A DNA stretch of 22,128 bases from CAYPYI01 sp964415085. GTDB lineage: Bacteria; Bacillota; Clostridia; Tissierellales; Tissierellaceae. The stretch is from positions 1 through 22,128 of the forward strand of contig CAYPYI010000018.1 of NCBI GenBank assembly GCA_964415085.1, in the 5' to 3' direction. Positions 16,080 to 22,128 of the stretch are shown piece after piece. Under the pieces are notes generated by a model that saw only the letters and a list, made by a program, of their open reading frames with translations, made no database searches and had not been told where the DNA came from. The position numbers were made by a program, and so were the translations under genes. Numbering within the stretch: the first letter of the stretch is position 1; each line of letters starts with the position of its first letter.

Positions 16080-16095
16080 TCAGAAATCGTTTGCT
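16080..16095. promoter_or_regulatory. LacI-type operator of the tct operon
   Basis: TCAGAAATCGTTTGCT, identical to 15909-15924, lying nine bases past the -10 box. Its centre is 171 bp from the centre of the other copy, so each site can act alone or the two could be joined by a DNA loop. It overlaps an in-frame TTG (16091), which therefore is not the tctC start. Confidence 0.8.
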
Positions 16096-16129
16096 AGAAC
16101 AAACTAAAAAAATACTAGGGGGTATTATC

Positions 16130-17185
16130 TTGAAAAAGAAAACATTATCATTATTTTTAATTTTAGTTTTATCATTAGGAGTATTAGCAGGTTGTGGTAG
16201 TAAAGAGGAAAGTGAAAAAGTAGAAAAAGAAGAAACACCAGTAGCAGAAGCAGATTTTCCAACTAAGAAAATAAATTTAATAGTTCCATGGTCAGCAGGT
16301 GGAATTACAGATAGAGTAGCAAGAGTGTTTGCACCTTTATTTGAAAAGCACTTAGGACAACCAGTAACTGTAATTAATAAAGAAGGAGCTTCAGGTGCAA
16401 TAGGAACAGAATTTGCTTATGGAGAGAAAAATGATGGTTATACTGTTTTATTCTCAGCAGAAACACCAGGAGTATTCCAAGTTATGGGAACAAGTGATTT
16501 AAGCTTTAAAAACTTTGAACCAATAAAAATGTTAATTCAAGATACAAAAGTTATAGTAGTACCAAAAGATTCAAAATATGATACTTTTGAAGATTTAGTA
16601 AAAGATATTAAAGAAAACCCAGGAAAAATAAAAATGTCTTACTCAGGACCAGGAGCAAGTGGACATTTACAAGGATTATTATTACAAGAAGTAGGACTTG
16701 ATGTTTCAATGACACCTTACGGTGGAGGAAACCCAGCAATGATAGCTACAATTAGTGGAGAAGTAGACTTTACATTTGGAAATTATGGAACAGTTAAAGA
16801 CTATTTAGAAGTGGGGGATTTAAAAGCATTAGCAATATTTGGAGTAGAAGAAATGGAAGCTTTAGAAGGAGTACCAGCAATGACTGAAGCTCTTCCAGAA
16901 GCAGAGAAATATTTACCACTATATTTCCCAAACTCAGTACTTGTTAAAGAAGGAACACCAGAAGAGGTTAAAAATGTTTTAATAGAAGCTGCAACAAAAG
17001 CGTTAGAAGAACCAGAATGGTTAGAATTTGTTGAAAGTCAATCATATACAAGACTTGATGATATGACACCAGAAGAAATTGATCAATACTGGGAGAGATA
17101 TACATCTATAACATCATGGTTATTATATGATGCAGGAGCTGCAACAAAAAGTCCAGAAGACTTTGGTATTGAAAGATTCGAATAA
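16130..17185 (+). CDS. tctC: TctC/Bug-family tripartite tricarboxylate transporter binding lipoprotein
   Basis: The extracytoplasmic solute-binding protein of a tripartite tricarboxylate transporter. From the TTG at 16130 (351 aa), preceded seven bases earlier by AGGGGG, it has KKK, a hydrophobic core and a lipobox LAGC with Cys22, so it is a lipoprotein held at the outer face of the membrane. The mature part starts with an acidic linker, then the Bug signature INLIVPWSAGGITDRVAR, GASGAIGTEFAYGEKNDGYT and FGNYGTVKDYL. Known ligands of the family are citrate, other organic acids and related carboxylates; the ligand here is unknown. The site at 16091 used by a longer reading lies in the operator and is rejected. 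Confidence 0.9.
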   Translation: MKKKTLSLFLILVLSLGVLAGCGSKEESEKVEKEETPVAEADFPTKKINLIVPWSAGGITDRVARVFAPLFEKHLGQPVTVINKEGASGAIGTEFAYGEKNDGYTVLFSAETPGVFQVMGTSDLSFKNFEPIKMLIQDTKVIVVPKDSKYDTFEDLVKDIKENPGKIKMSYSGPGASGHLQGLLLQEVGLDVSMTPYGGGNPAMIATISGEVDFTFGNYGTVKDYLEVGDLKALAIFGVEEMEALEGVPAMTEALPEAEKYLPLYFPNSVLVKEGTPEEVKNVLIEAATKALEEPEWLEFVESQSYTRLDDMTPEEIDQYWERYTSITSWLLYDAGAATKSPEDFGIERFE

Positions 17186-17196
17186 AAGAATAAACA

Positions 17197-17232
17197 AAAG
17201 ACTTACTTTAATGAATCTTAAAGTAAGTCTTT
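17197..17232 (+). terminator. Hairpin between tctC and tctB, likely attenuator or 3'-stabiliser
   Basis: A perfect 14-bp stem, AAAGACTTACTTTA (17197-17210) with 17219-17232, and an 8-nt loop. The following tail TATAATAGG is poor in T, so it should terminate only partly. It lies directly before the tctB ribosome site, fitting higher output of the binding protein than of the membrane subunits. Confidence 0.65.
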
Positions 17233-17250
17233 ATAATAGGAGGTGTCATG

Positions 17251-17703
17251 ATGGAAAAAAAGAGTATATTCAAAAATAAAGATGTATTCGATGGAATTAT
17301 TTTAGCAATACTTAGTATATTCTTTATAAATGAATCATTTAAATTACATGGCAATAATCAGTGGTCTTTATCACCAGCTCTATTTCCACTTATAGTAGCA
17401 AGTTTAGTACTTATTTTTTCTATTAGCCAAATTATAAAAGGTCTTAAAGATAAAGAAGCTAGAGAAGAATCTAAAATGAGTAAAGAAAACTTTAATAAAC
17501 TTATTGGAATTATTATTATTTCATTTGTGTATTTATTCTTATTACCAAAATTACATTTTTTAGTTTCATCAATACTATATTTATTAATATTTATGTATAT
17601 ATTAGGAGAGAGAAACTGGAAAATACTACTTGGAATATCAATAATTACACCGTTATTAATACAATATGTATTCGGAACAATTCTAGATGTTTATCTTCCA
17701 TAG
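17251..17703 (+). CDS. tctB: TctB, small membrane subunit of the tripartite tricarboxylate transporter
   Basis: A 150-aa protein with four hydrophobic helices (about residues 12-28, 41-61, 82-100 and 104-145 as two close spans), matching the TctB subunit. Such subunits are poorly conserved, so the call rests on size, topology, LSPALFPLIVASLVL near helix 2, and position between tctC and tctA. AGGAGG at 17238-17243 gives seven bases to ATG 17251 and four to the adjacent ATG 17248, so the later one is preferred, but either is possible. Confidence 0.85.
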   Translation: MEKKSIFKNKDVFDGIILAILSIFFINESFKLHGNNQWSLSPALFPLIVASLVLIFSISQIIKGLKDKEAREESKMSKENFNKLIGIIIISFVYLFLLPKLHFLVSSILYLLIFMYILGERNWKILLGISIITPLLIQYVFGTILDVYLP

Positions 17704-17718
17704 AAAGGGTGTGAAAAG

Positions 17719-19200
17719 GTGATTAAAGATATTTTTTCAGTTATTAATATAAACTTTGTATTATTAGTATTTTTAGGTTCCATTGCAGGTTTATTCGTAG
17801 GGGCTATGCCAGGACTATCAGTAACAATGGCAACAGCACTGCTTGTATCAGTAACATTTACATGGGAAGTAAATAATGCTATGGCTTTAATAATGGGAGT
17901 ATTTACTGTTGGAGTTTATTCAGGAGCAGTAACAGCAATACTTGTAAATATACCAGGAGCACCTTCATCTGTTGCAACAACACTTGATGGTTATCCAATG
18001 GCAAAAAAGGGAGATTCCTTACTTGCCCTTAAAACAGCAGCTTATTATTCTTTCATGGGAACATTTATAGGACTTGTTGTACTTGCACTAAGTGCAAAAC
18101 AAGTAAGTAAACTTGCTTTATCATTTACACCTATAGATTATTTCCTACTAGCATTATTCGGACTTACAACTGTAGGATCATTAACATCAGATAACTTTAC
18201 AAAAGGTATGATAAGTGCATTTGTAGGGGTTTTTATAAGTACAATTGGAATGGACCCTATTATGGGGGTTGGTAGGTTTACTTTTGGAGTTACAAATTTA
18301 CAAAGAGGTATTTCAATAATACCAGCACTTATAGGACTTTTCGGTTTTTCCGAACTTTTATATCAAATATCTAGCAAAGATAAGGAAATGCAAACTCTTA
18401 AGGTAAATAAAGAAAAAGTAGATAATAAGAGAATATTTAAACACTGGGCACTTGGACTTCGTTCATCAATAATAGGTGTTTTAATAGGAGCACTACCTGG
18501 AGCAGGTGGACCTGTAGCATCACTTCTTGCATATGATCAAGCAAAGAAAACTACAAAAAACCCAGAAGTACCTTTTGGTGAAGGGGCAATAGAAGGTTTA
18601 GTTGCAAGTGAGGCTGCTAATAATGGATGTATTGGTGGAGCCTTAATACCAATGTTAACATTAGCAGTACCAGGAGATGCTGTAACAGCTGTAATACTAT
18701 CAGCTTTTTATGTTCATGGATTAAGACCAGGACCACTTTTATTTACAGAAACACCGGAAATGTTTAGCGTTATTCTAGCAGGTGGTTTCATTGGAAGTTT
18801 TATGATACTACTATTAGGCTTAACAGTAGCACCACTTTTAGCAAAAGTTGCTCAAATAAAAGAAAGACACTTACTTCCAATAGTTGCAGTACTATGTATT
18901 ATAGGTTCATATGCTGCAAGTACAAATGCATTTGACGTTTTACTTATGCTAATTTTTGGGGTTGTAGGTTTTTTAATGAGAAAAAGACACTACTCAGTTG
19001 CACCAATGGTTTTAGGTCTTGTGTTAGGTGGAATAATGGACTCTAACTTTAGACGTGCAATGAGTTTAATAAAGACATCTGATAATGTAGTTGGAGATTT
19101 ATTCTTCAAACCAATAACAATAGTATTACTTGTTTTTGTAATCTTCTCAATATTATCAAACTTTGTAAATATAAGAAAAGATAGTAAGAAAGTAGCATAA
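17719..19200 (+). CDS. tctA: TctA, large membrane subunit of the tripartite tricarboxylate transporter
   Basis: A 493-aa integral membrane permease with about 11-12 helices. The duplicated TctA signatures are present: LFVGAMPGLSVTMATALLV near residue 26, VNIPGAPSSVATTLDGYPMA (about 77-96), and in the second half GALPGAGGPVASLLAYDQAK with EGLVASEAANNGCIGGALIP and AVPGDAVTAVILSAFYVHGL. The start is GTG at 17719, with AAAGGG about nine bases upstream, 15 bp after tctB. It uses a cation gradient to move the substrate delivered by TctC. The enolpyruvyltransferase gene follows after 19 bp. Confidence 0.94.
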   Translation: MIKDIFSVININFVLLVFLGSIAGLFVGAMPGLSVTMATALLVSVTFTWEVNNAMALIMGVFTVGVYSGAVTAILVNIPGAPSSVATTLDGYPMAKKGDSLLALKTAAYYSFMGTFIGLVVLALSAKQVSKLALSFTPIDYFLLALFGLTTVGSLTSDNFTKGMISAFVGVFISTIGMDPIMGVGRFTFGVTNLQRGISIIPALIGLFGFSELLYQISSKDKEMQTLKVNKEKVDNKRIFKHWALGLRSSIIGVLIGALPGAGGPVASLLAYDQAKKTTKNPEVPFGEGAIEGLVASEAANNGCIGGALIPMLTLAVPGDAVTAVILSAFYVHGLRPGPLLFTETPEMFSVILAGGFIGSFMILLLGLTVAPLLAKVAQIKERHLLPIVAVLCIIGSYAASTNAFDVLLMLIFGVVGFLMRKRHYSVAPMVLGLVLGGIMDSNFRRAMSLIKTSDNVVGDLFFKPITIVLLVFVIFSILSNFVNIRKDSKKVA

Positions 19201-19219
19201 GAGTATAGGGGGTATATAT

Positions 19220-20512
19220 ATGAAAGCATATATAAATAAAAATAATTTAAATGGTGAAATTATAGTACCAGGATCGAAAAGCCATACAATACGTGCAATT
19301 TCAATAGCAGCAATGGCTAATGGAAAATCAATAATAAGAAATCCACTACCAAGTGCAGATTGTACTGCAACTATGGAAGCTGTTAGACTATTTGGAGCTA
19401 AAACAGAATATTTAGATGAATACTGGACGGTAGAGGGAAGAGGTAAGAACTTACTTATTCCTGAAAATGTAGTAGATATAAAAAATTCTGGAACAGCTTT
19501 ATACTTTATGATAGCTATGGCATCTTTACTTGATGATTATACTGTTGTAACAGGAGATGAGCAAATAGTTAAAAGACCAGTAAGACATCTACTTGAAGCT
19601 TTAAATGAATTAGGAGCTGAAAGTTTTAATACAAGAACGGCAATAGATGCACCACCAATCGTAATAAAAGGACCTATAAAACCAGGAACATGTACATTAG
19701 ATGGAACATTATCTCAATATGTTTCAGCAGTACTTTTAGCTGCAGCAAATGTTGATGGTGATGTAACTATCAAGGTTGAAGATCCTAAAGAAGTTCCTTA
19801 TGTTCAAATGACAATAGATTGGATGGAAAAAACAGGAATTAATGTAGATTACGATAAAGATGAATTCAAATGGTTTAGCGTAAAAGGAAACCAAGAATAT
19901 AAAGCATTTGACTTAACAGTACCAAGTGACTGGTCAGGAGTTGCTTTTCCAATATGTGCAGCAGCTATAACTGATTCAGTAGTAACAATAAATGGATTAA
20001 GTCTTAAAGATACTCAAGGAGATGCTAAAATTGTAGACATACTACTTGAAATGGGTGCTGATATAAGAATAAATGAAGAAGAAGGATCTCTAACAGTTTA
20101 TGGTGGTAAACCTTTAGAAGGAGTAACTGTAAATCTTTCAAACATGCCAGATTCACTTCCAATGCTATCAGTAGTTGCAGCATATGCGAATGGTAAAACT
20201 ACTTTCGAAGGAGTAGGAATAGCTAGAGCTAAAGAAACTGATAGAGTTAAGGTTATGAAAGAAGGATTAAGTAAAATGGGGGTTAAAGTAGAAGATGACT
20301 TTGACACTATGACAGTATATCATGCAGAAAAACTTCAAGGATGTGAACTTGAAAGTTATCATGATCATAGAATTGCTATGGCTCTATCAGTAGCAGGTTT
20401 AATTGCTGAAGGAGAAACTATAGTTAATGATGCAGATTGTGTTAAAATATCCTTCCCAGAATTCTATCAAGCAATGAATAATATGGGTGCAGGATTTAGA
20501 TTAGAAAAATAG
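19220..20512 (+). CDS. EPSP-synthase-like enolpyruvyltransferase
   Basis: A 430-aa cytoplasmic enzyme with the AroA fold. AroA joins PEP to shikimate-3-phosphate. The E. coli PEP-site residues have clear counterparts: K20 (K22), S21, R25, G91, R119 (R124), Q166 (Q171), K338, E339, R342 (R344) and R384 (R386). By anchored alignment from memory, acceptor-site residues differ: S169 becomes L164, S197 becomes E191, N336 becomes I334, and the signature Arg100 becomes Tyr95. It follows tctA by 19 bp with AGGGGG seven bases before the ATG, and no other aromatic-pathway gene is near. It may be a divergent AroA or, as I prefer, a paralogue acting on another acceptor. No terminator is seen before the assembly gap, so the operon may continue. 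Confidence 0.85.
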   Translation: MKAYINKNNLNGEIIVPGSKSHTIRAISIAAMANGKSIIRNPLPSADCTATMEAVRLFGAKTEYLDEYWTVEGRGKNLLIPENVVDIKNSGTALYFMIAMASLLDDYTVVTGDEQIVKRPVRHLLEALNELGAESFNTRTAIDAPPIVIKGPIKPGTCTLDGTLSQYVSAVLLAAANVDGDVTIKVEDPKEVPYVQMTIDWMEKTGINVDYDKDEFKWFSVKGNQEYKAFDLTVPSDWSGVAFPICAAAITDSVVTINGLSLKDTQGDAKIVDILLEMGADIRINEEEGSLTVYGGKPLEGVTVNLSNMPDSLPMLSVVAAYANGKTTFEGVGIARAKETDRVKVMKEGLSKMGVKVEDDFDTMTVYHAEKLQGCELESYHDHRIAMALSVAGLIAEGETIVNDADCVKISFPEFYQAMNNMGAGFRLEK

Positions 20513-20739
20513 TTAGTAAAATTAAAAATCAAAAAATATAAGANNNNNNNNNNNNNNNNNNNNNNNNNNNNNNNNNNNNNNNNNNNNNNNNNNNNNNNNN
20601 NNNNNNNNNNNNNNNNNNNNNNNNNNNNNNNNNNNNNNNNNNNTTTAAACTTTAGATTATTACCACTGATGATACTTTTAAAGACTTAATTTTTACTGTC
20701 TTTTAGTTTACTAATCATTATTGTGATTTATCTTAAATA

Positions 20740-20769
20740 TTGGATTTTAAGTGAAACTTGCAATATAAT
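20740..20769 (+). promoter_or_regulatory. Probable promoter of the RhuM-like gene
   Basis: TTGGAT (20740-20745), an 18-bp spacer, TATAAT (20764-20769). The expected start point falls at the beginning of the inverted repeat at 20771. Confidence 0.5.
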
Positions 20770-20770
20770 A

Positions 20771-20800
20771 GCCTTTGTTTAAAATGAGGTTAACAAAGGC
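20771..20800 (+). repeat. Inverted repeat at the RhuM-like transcription start
   Basis: GCCTTTGTT (20771-20779) and AACAAAGGC (20792-20800), a perfect 9-bp pair with 12 nt between. Its position right after the -10 box fits an operator or a 5' hairpin; no T-tract follows, so it is not a terminator. Confidence 0.5.
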
Positions 20801-20830
20801 ATTGATGGATTAATAACTAGGAGGATAATT

Positions 20831-21427
20831 ATGGTAGATAAGATAGTTGGACCTAAAAAAGGAGAAATACTTTTATATAGAATGAATGAAGGCGATATAA
20901 ATTTAGGAGTATTATTTTCTGATGAGGATATATGGTTAACACAAGCACAAATGGCAGAGTTATTTAATACCACAAAACAAAATATTAGTCTTCATATAAA
21001 TAATATTTTTAAAGAAGAGGAACTCGATAAAGAATCAGTTGTAAAGGAATACTTGGCAACTGCAAATGATGGTAAACACTATAATACGAACTATTATAGT
21101 TTAGATATTATTATTGCCGTTGGCTACAGAGTACGTTCAAAAGAAGGTACATTATTTAGAAAATGGGCTATATCTGTATTAAGTGAATATACTTTAAAGG
21201 GATTTGTATTAGATGATGATAGGTTAAAAAATCGGGAAAAGTTCGGTAAAGATTACTTTGAAGAACTATTAGAAGAAATTAGAGCATCTGAAAGAAGATT
21301 CTATCAAAAAATAACGGATATTTATGCGGAATGCAGTATAGATTATGATAGTGAATCAGATGTAACAAAAGAATTTTATGCAATAGTACAAAAACAAGTA
21401 GAACTAATAGGATATAATTTATTCTAA
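20831..21427 (+). pseudogene. RhuM-family (virulence protein) gene, 3' truncated
   Basis: The N-terminal part is a clear RhuM family protein: EDIWLTQAQMAELFNTTKQNISLHINNIF (a Fic/KilA-N-like DNA-binding-type segment), LDIIIAVGYRVRSKEGTLFRKWA, and ASERRFYQKITDIYA. Relatives of this subtype run to roughly 330 aa; this one stops at 198. After Gln187 (FYAIVQ) the sequence KQVELIGYNLF does not resemble the usual continuation (NKLHWA... then a TAAELI segment), and I find no remnant of it in other frames downstream. The last codons lie in the arm of a terminator hairpin. AGGAGG before ATG 20831 is intact. The family has no established biochemical role and is often found in mobile or defence-related regions. 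It could be a natural short form. Confidence 0.7.
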
Positions 21428-21453
21428 ATAATAAATTATATCCTATTCTTTTT
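21406..21453 (+). terminator. Terminator overlapping the 3' end of the RhuM-like gene
   Basis: A perfect 18-bp stem, AATAGGATATAATTTATT (21406-21423) with 21430-21447, a 6-nt loop, then CTTTTT. The stop codon TAA (21425-21427) lies in the loop, so the 5' arm is coding sequence. Confidence 0.85.
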
Positions 21454-21510
21454 CAAATACTCACAAAAGTTTTTTGAGTTTATTTTAAAATCAGTTAAAA
21501 TATAATATTC

Positions 21511-21543
21511 ATAAAGTACTTAAATTAAGTACTTTATTTTTTT
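21511..21543 (+). terminator. Second terminator downstream of the RhuM-like gene
   Basis: Stem ATAAAGTACTTA (21511-21522) with 21526-21537 and a 3-nt loop, followed by TTTTTT. It is independent of the first hairpin and would end the transcript of a longer ancestral gene. Confidence 0.8.
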
Positions 21544-21560
21544 GTAATTTTTACAAAAAA
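21538..21560. repeat. Inverted repeat TTTTTTGTAA/TTACAAAAAA
   Basis: A perfect 10-bp inverted repeat with a 3-nt centre, overlapping the T-tract of the terminator. It could be an operator for the next gene or simply make the terminator work in both directions. Confidence 0.45.
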
Positions 21561-21587
21561 GTCTGTAAATATACATAATGACACTTT

Positions 21588-21605
21588 TTGTTATAACTAT
21601 TACAA
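21588..21605. promoter_or_regulatory. Rex-like imperfect palindrome upstream of the PyrK-like gene
   Basis: TTGTTATAACTATTACAA resembles the Rex redox-repressor consensus TTGTTAANNNNTTAACAA at 11 of 14 fixed positions, with both outer half-site ends intact. It overlaps a possible -35 (TTGTTA) for a -10 TATAGA at 21612-21617. The match is suggestive only. Confidence 0.35.
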
Positions 21606-21651
21606 TTAAGTTATAGAGTTAATGTAATAAAGTAAAATAAGAGGTGAGTAA

Positions 21652-22128
21652 ATGAAAGTAAAAAAATGTGAAATTCTTTATAATAAAAAAATTAATGAAG
21701 AGTATTATCTATTAGGTTTTGATGGGAGAGAAATAAAAGAAAATGAGCCAGGTCAATTTATATCTTTTTCAATACCAGGAAGAGTTATAGATATGCCACT
21801 AAGACGTCCCTTTACAATTTATAATAAAACTAAGGATGGAGTAATGGAAGTTTTATATAAAATAGTAGGAAAAGCAACAGTTGAATATACCTATTTAGAA
21901 AAAGGAGATTTTATAGAAGTTTTAGGTCCACTGGGAAAAGGTTTTTCTTTAGTTAAAGATAAGAAAGTTCTTCTAATAGGAAGAGGATGTGGAATAGCAA
22001 CCCTACAAGAACTTGGGAAAAAACTAAAAGAAAATAATAATAAAGTAACAACAATAGGATCTTTTAGAGAAAAAAGTATATCTCTTACAAATAAAGACAT
22101 GTTTGATTTTTCTGAAGATGTAATAGAA
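21652..22128 (+). CDS. PyrK-like FAD/NAD-binding oxidoreductase subunit, partial
   Basis: The first 159 codons of a ferredoxin-reductase-type electron-transfer protein; the gene runs off the window. The FAD-binding beta barrel (about 1-98) includes GQFISFSIPG and the flavin motif MPLRRPFTIYN (48-58), then LEKGDFIEVLGPLGKGF (82-98). The NAD-binding domain begins at 105 with VLLIGRGCGIATLQELGKKL, a GxGxG loop (110-114). The closest family I recognise is PyrK, the electron-transfer subunit of dihydroorotate dehydrogenase B; its C-terminal 2Fe-2S domain would lie outside the window. PyrK usually has GGGIG where this has GRGCG, so it may serve another flavoprotein. The start follows GAGGTGAG at 21641-21648. 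Confidence 0.75.
   Translation, partial: MKVKKCEILYNKKINEEYYLLGFDGREIKENEPGQFISFSIPGRVIDMPLRRPFTIYNKTKDGVMEVLYKIVGKATVEYTYLEKGDFIEVLGPLGKGFSLVKDKKVLLIGRGCGIATLQELGKKLKENNNKVTTIGSFREKSISLTNKDMFDFSEDVIE

Larger units (their letters stand above)
20513..20830 (+). other. Intergenic region containing an assembly gap
   Basis: 31 bp follow the enolpyruvyltransferase gene, then 100 Ns at 20544-20643 (a placeholder length), then 187 bp with no coding sequence but with a promoter and an inverted repeat for the next gene. The join across the gap is not proven by the sequence. Confidence 0.9.

Noticed and set aside
15909..16095. The two palindromes as CcpA catabolite (cre) sites
   Set aside because: Three of the fixed cre positions do not match, and exact duplication at just these two promoters next to a LacI-family gene fits a local regulator better; overlap of control is not excluded.
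16091..16129. An upstream TTG start for tctC adding 13 residues
   Set aside because: It lies inside the operator, has no ribosome site, and would put a charged extension before a normal lipoprotein signal; TTG 16130 has AGGGGG at the right distance.
19220..20512. Loss of E. coli Lys411 in the AroA-like protein (I410 in KISFPEF) as further evidence of altered catalysis
   Set aside because: As I recall, this position varies in AroA proteins of Gram-positive bacteria, so it was not used in the argument.

Overview
The window looks like part of the chromosome of a low-GC anaerobic member of the Clostridia. It is AT-rich, uses AGA/ATA/TTA codons heavily, has strong AGGAGG-type ribosome sites, and carries a clostridial 2[4Fe-4S] ferredoxin and a Firmicutes-type tmk/darA/holB/ricT/rsmI housekeeping cluster. 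Family-level placement is not possible from sequence alone; a relative of Peptostreptococcaceae or Tissierellales is a guess. The sequence is draft: 100 Ns sit at 20544-20643, and the first gene seems to carry a homopolymer frameshift.

Layout. (1) 1-2913: a GltS-type sodium/solute symporter followed by an AbgB-like M20 amidohydrolase, a probable uptake-and-hydrolysis pair for an acyl- or aminobenzoyl-glutamate-like amide. (2) 2914-3226: terminator hairpins and a promoter. (3) 3227-8168: thymidylate kinase, two tandem DarA-type c-di-AMP receptor paralogues, DNA polymerase III delta prime, RicT, a ferredoxin and a terminator, then a TrmN6/YabB-type methyltransferase and RsmI. Relative to Bacillus subtilis, yaaR and yabA are missing; a second darA and the ferredoxin occupy those places. 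(4) 8270-9634: class II fumarase with its own terminator. (5) 9917-12702: two exported proteins, one with a copper-amine-oxidase N-terminal-like domain plus a Cys/His peptidase-like domain, the other with three SLH repeats plus a transglutaminase-like domain, separated by 512 bp of AT-rich non-coding DNA. (6) 12812-13231 (minus): a small unknown membrane protein.

(7) 13396-20512 is the most interesting part, a divergent locus. On the minus strand lie a DASS/SLC13 carboxylate transporter and a LacI-family regulator. On the plus strand lie the three subunits of a tripartite tricarboxylate transporter (TctC, TctB, TctA) and an EPSP-synthase-like enolpyruvyltransferase. Each of the two divergent promoters has a near-consensus -35/-10 pair with a copy of the same LacI-type palindrome (TCAGAAATCGTTTGCT) just downstream of the -10. 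The regulator therefore probably represses both arms and itself. The AroA-like enzyme keeps the residues that bind PEP in E. coli EPSP synthase, but several residues that hold the phosphate of shikimate-3-phosphate are replaced. It may act on a different acceptor, perhaps the imported carboxylate. This is the best candidate here for an undescribed pathway.

(8) 20513-22128: after the assembly gap come a 3'-truncated RhuM-family gene whose last codons lie inside a terminator hairpin, a second terminator, a possible Rex-like site, and the start of a PyrK-like FAD/NAD oxidoreductase subunit that runs off the window.
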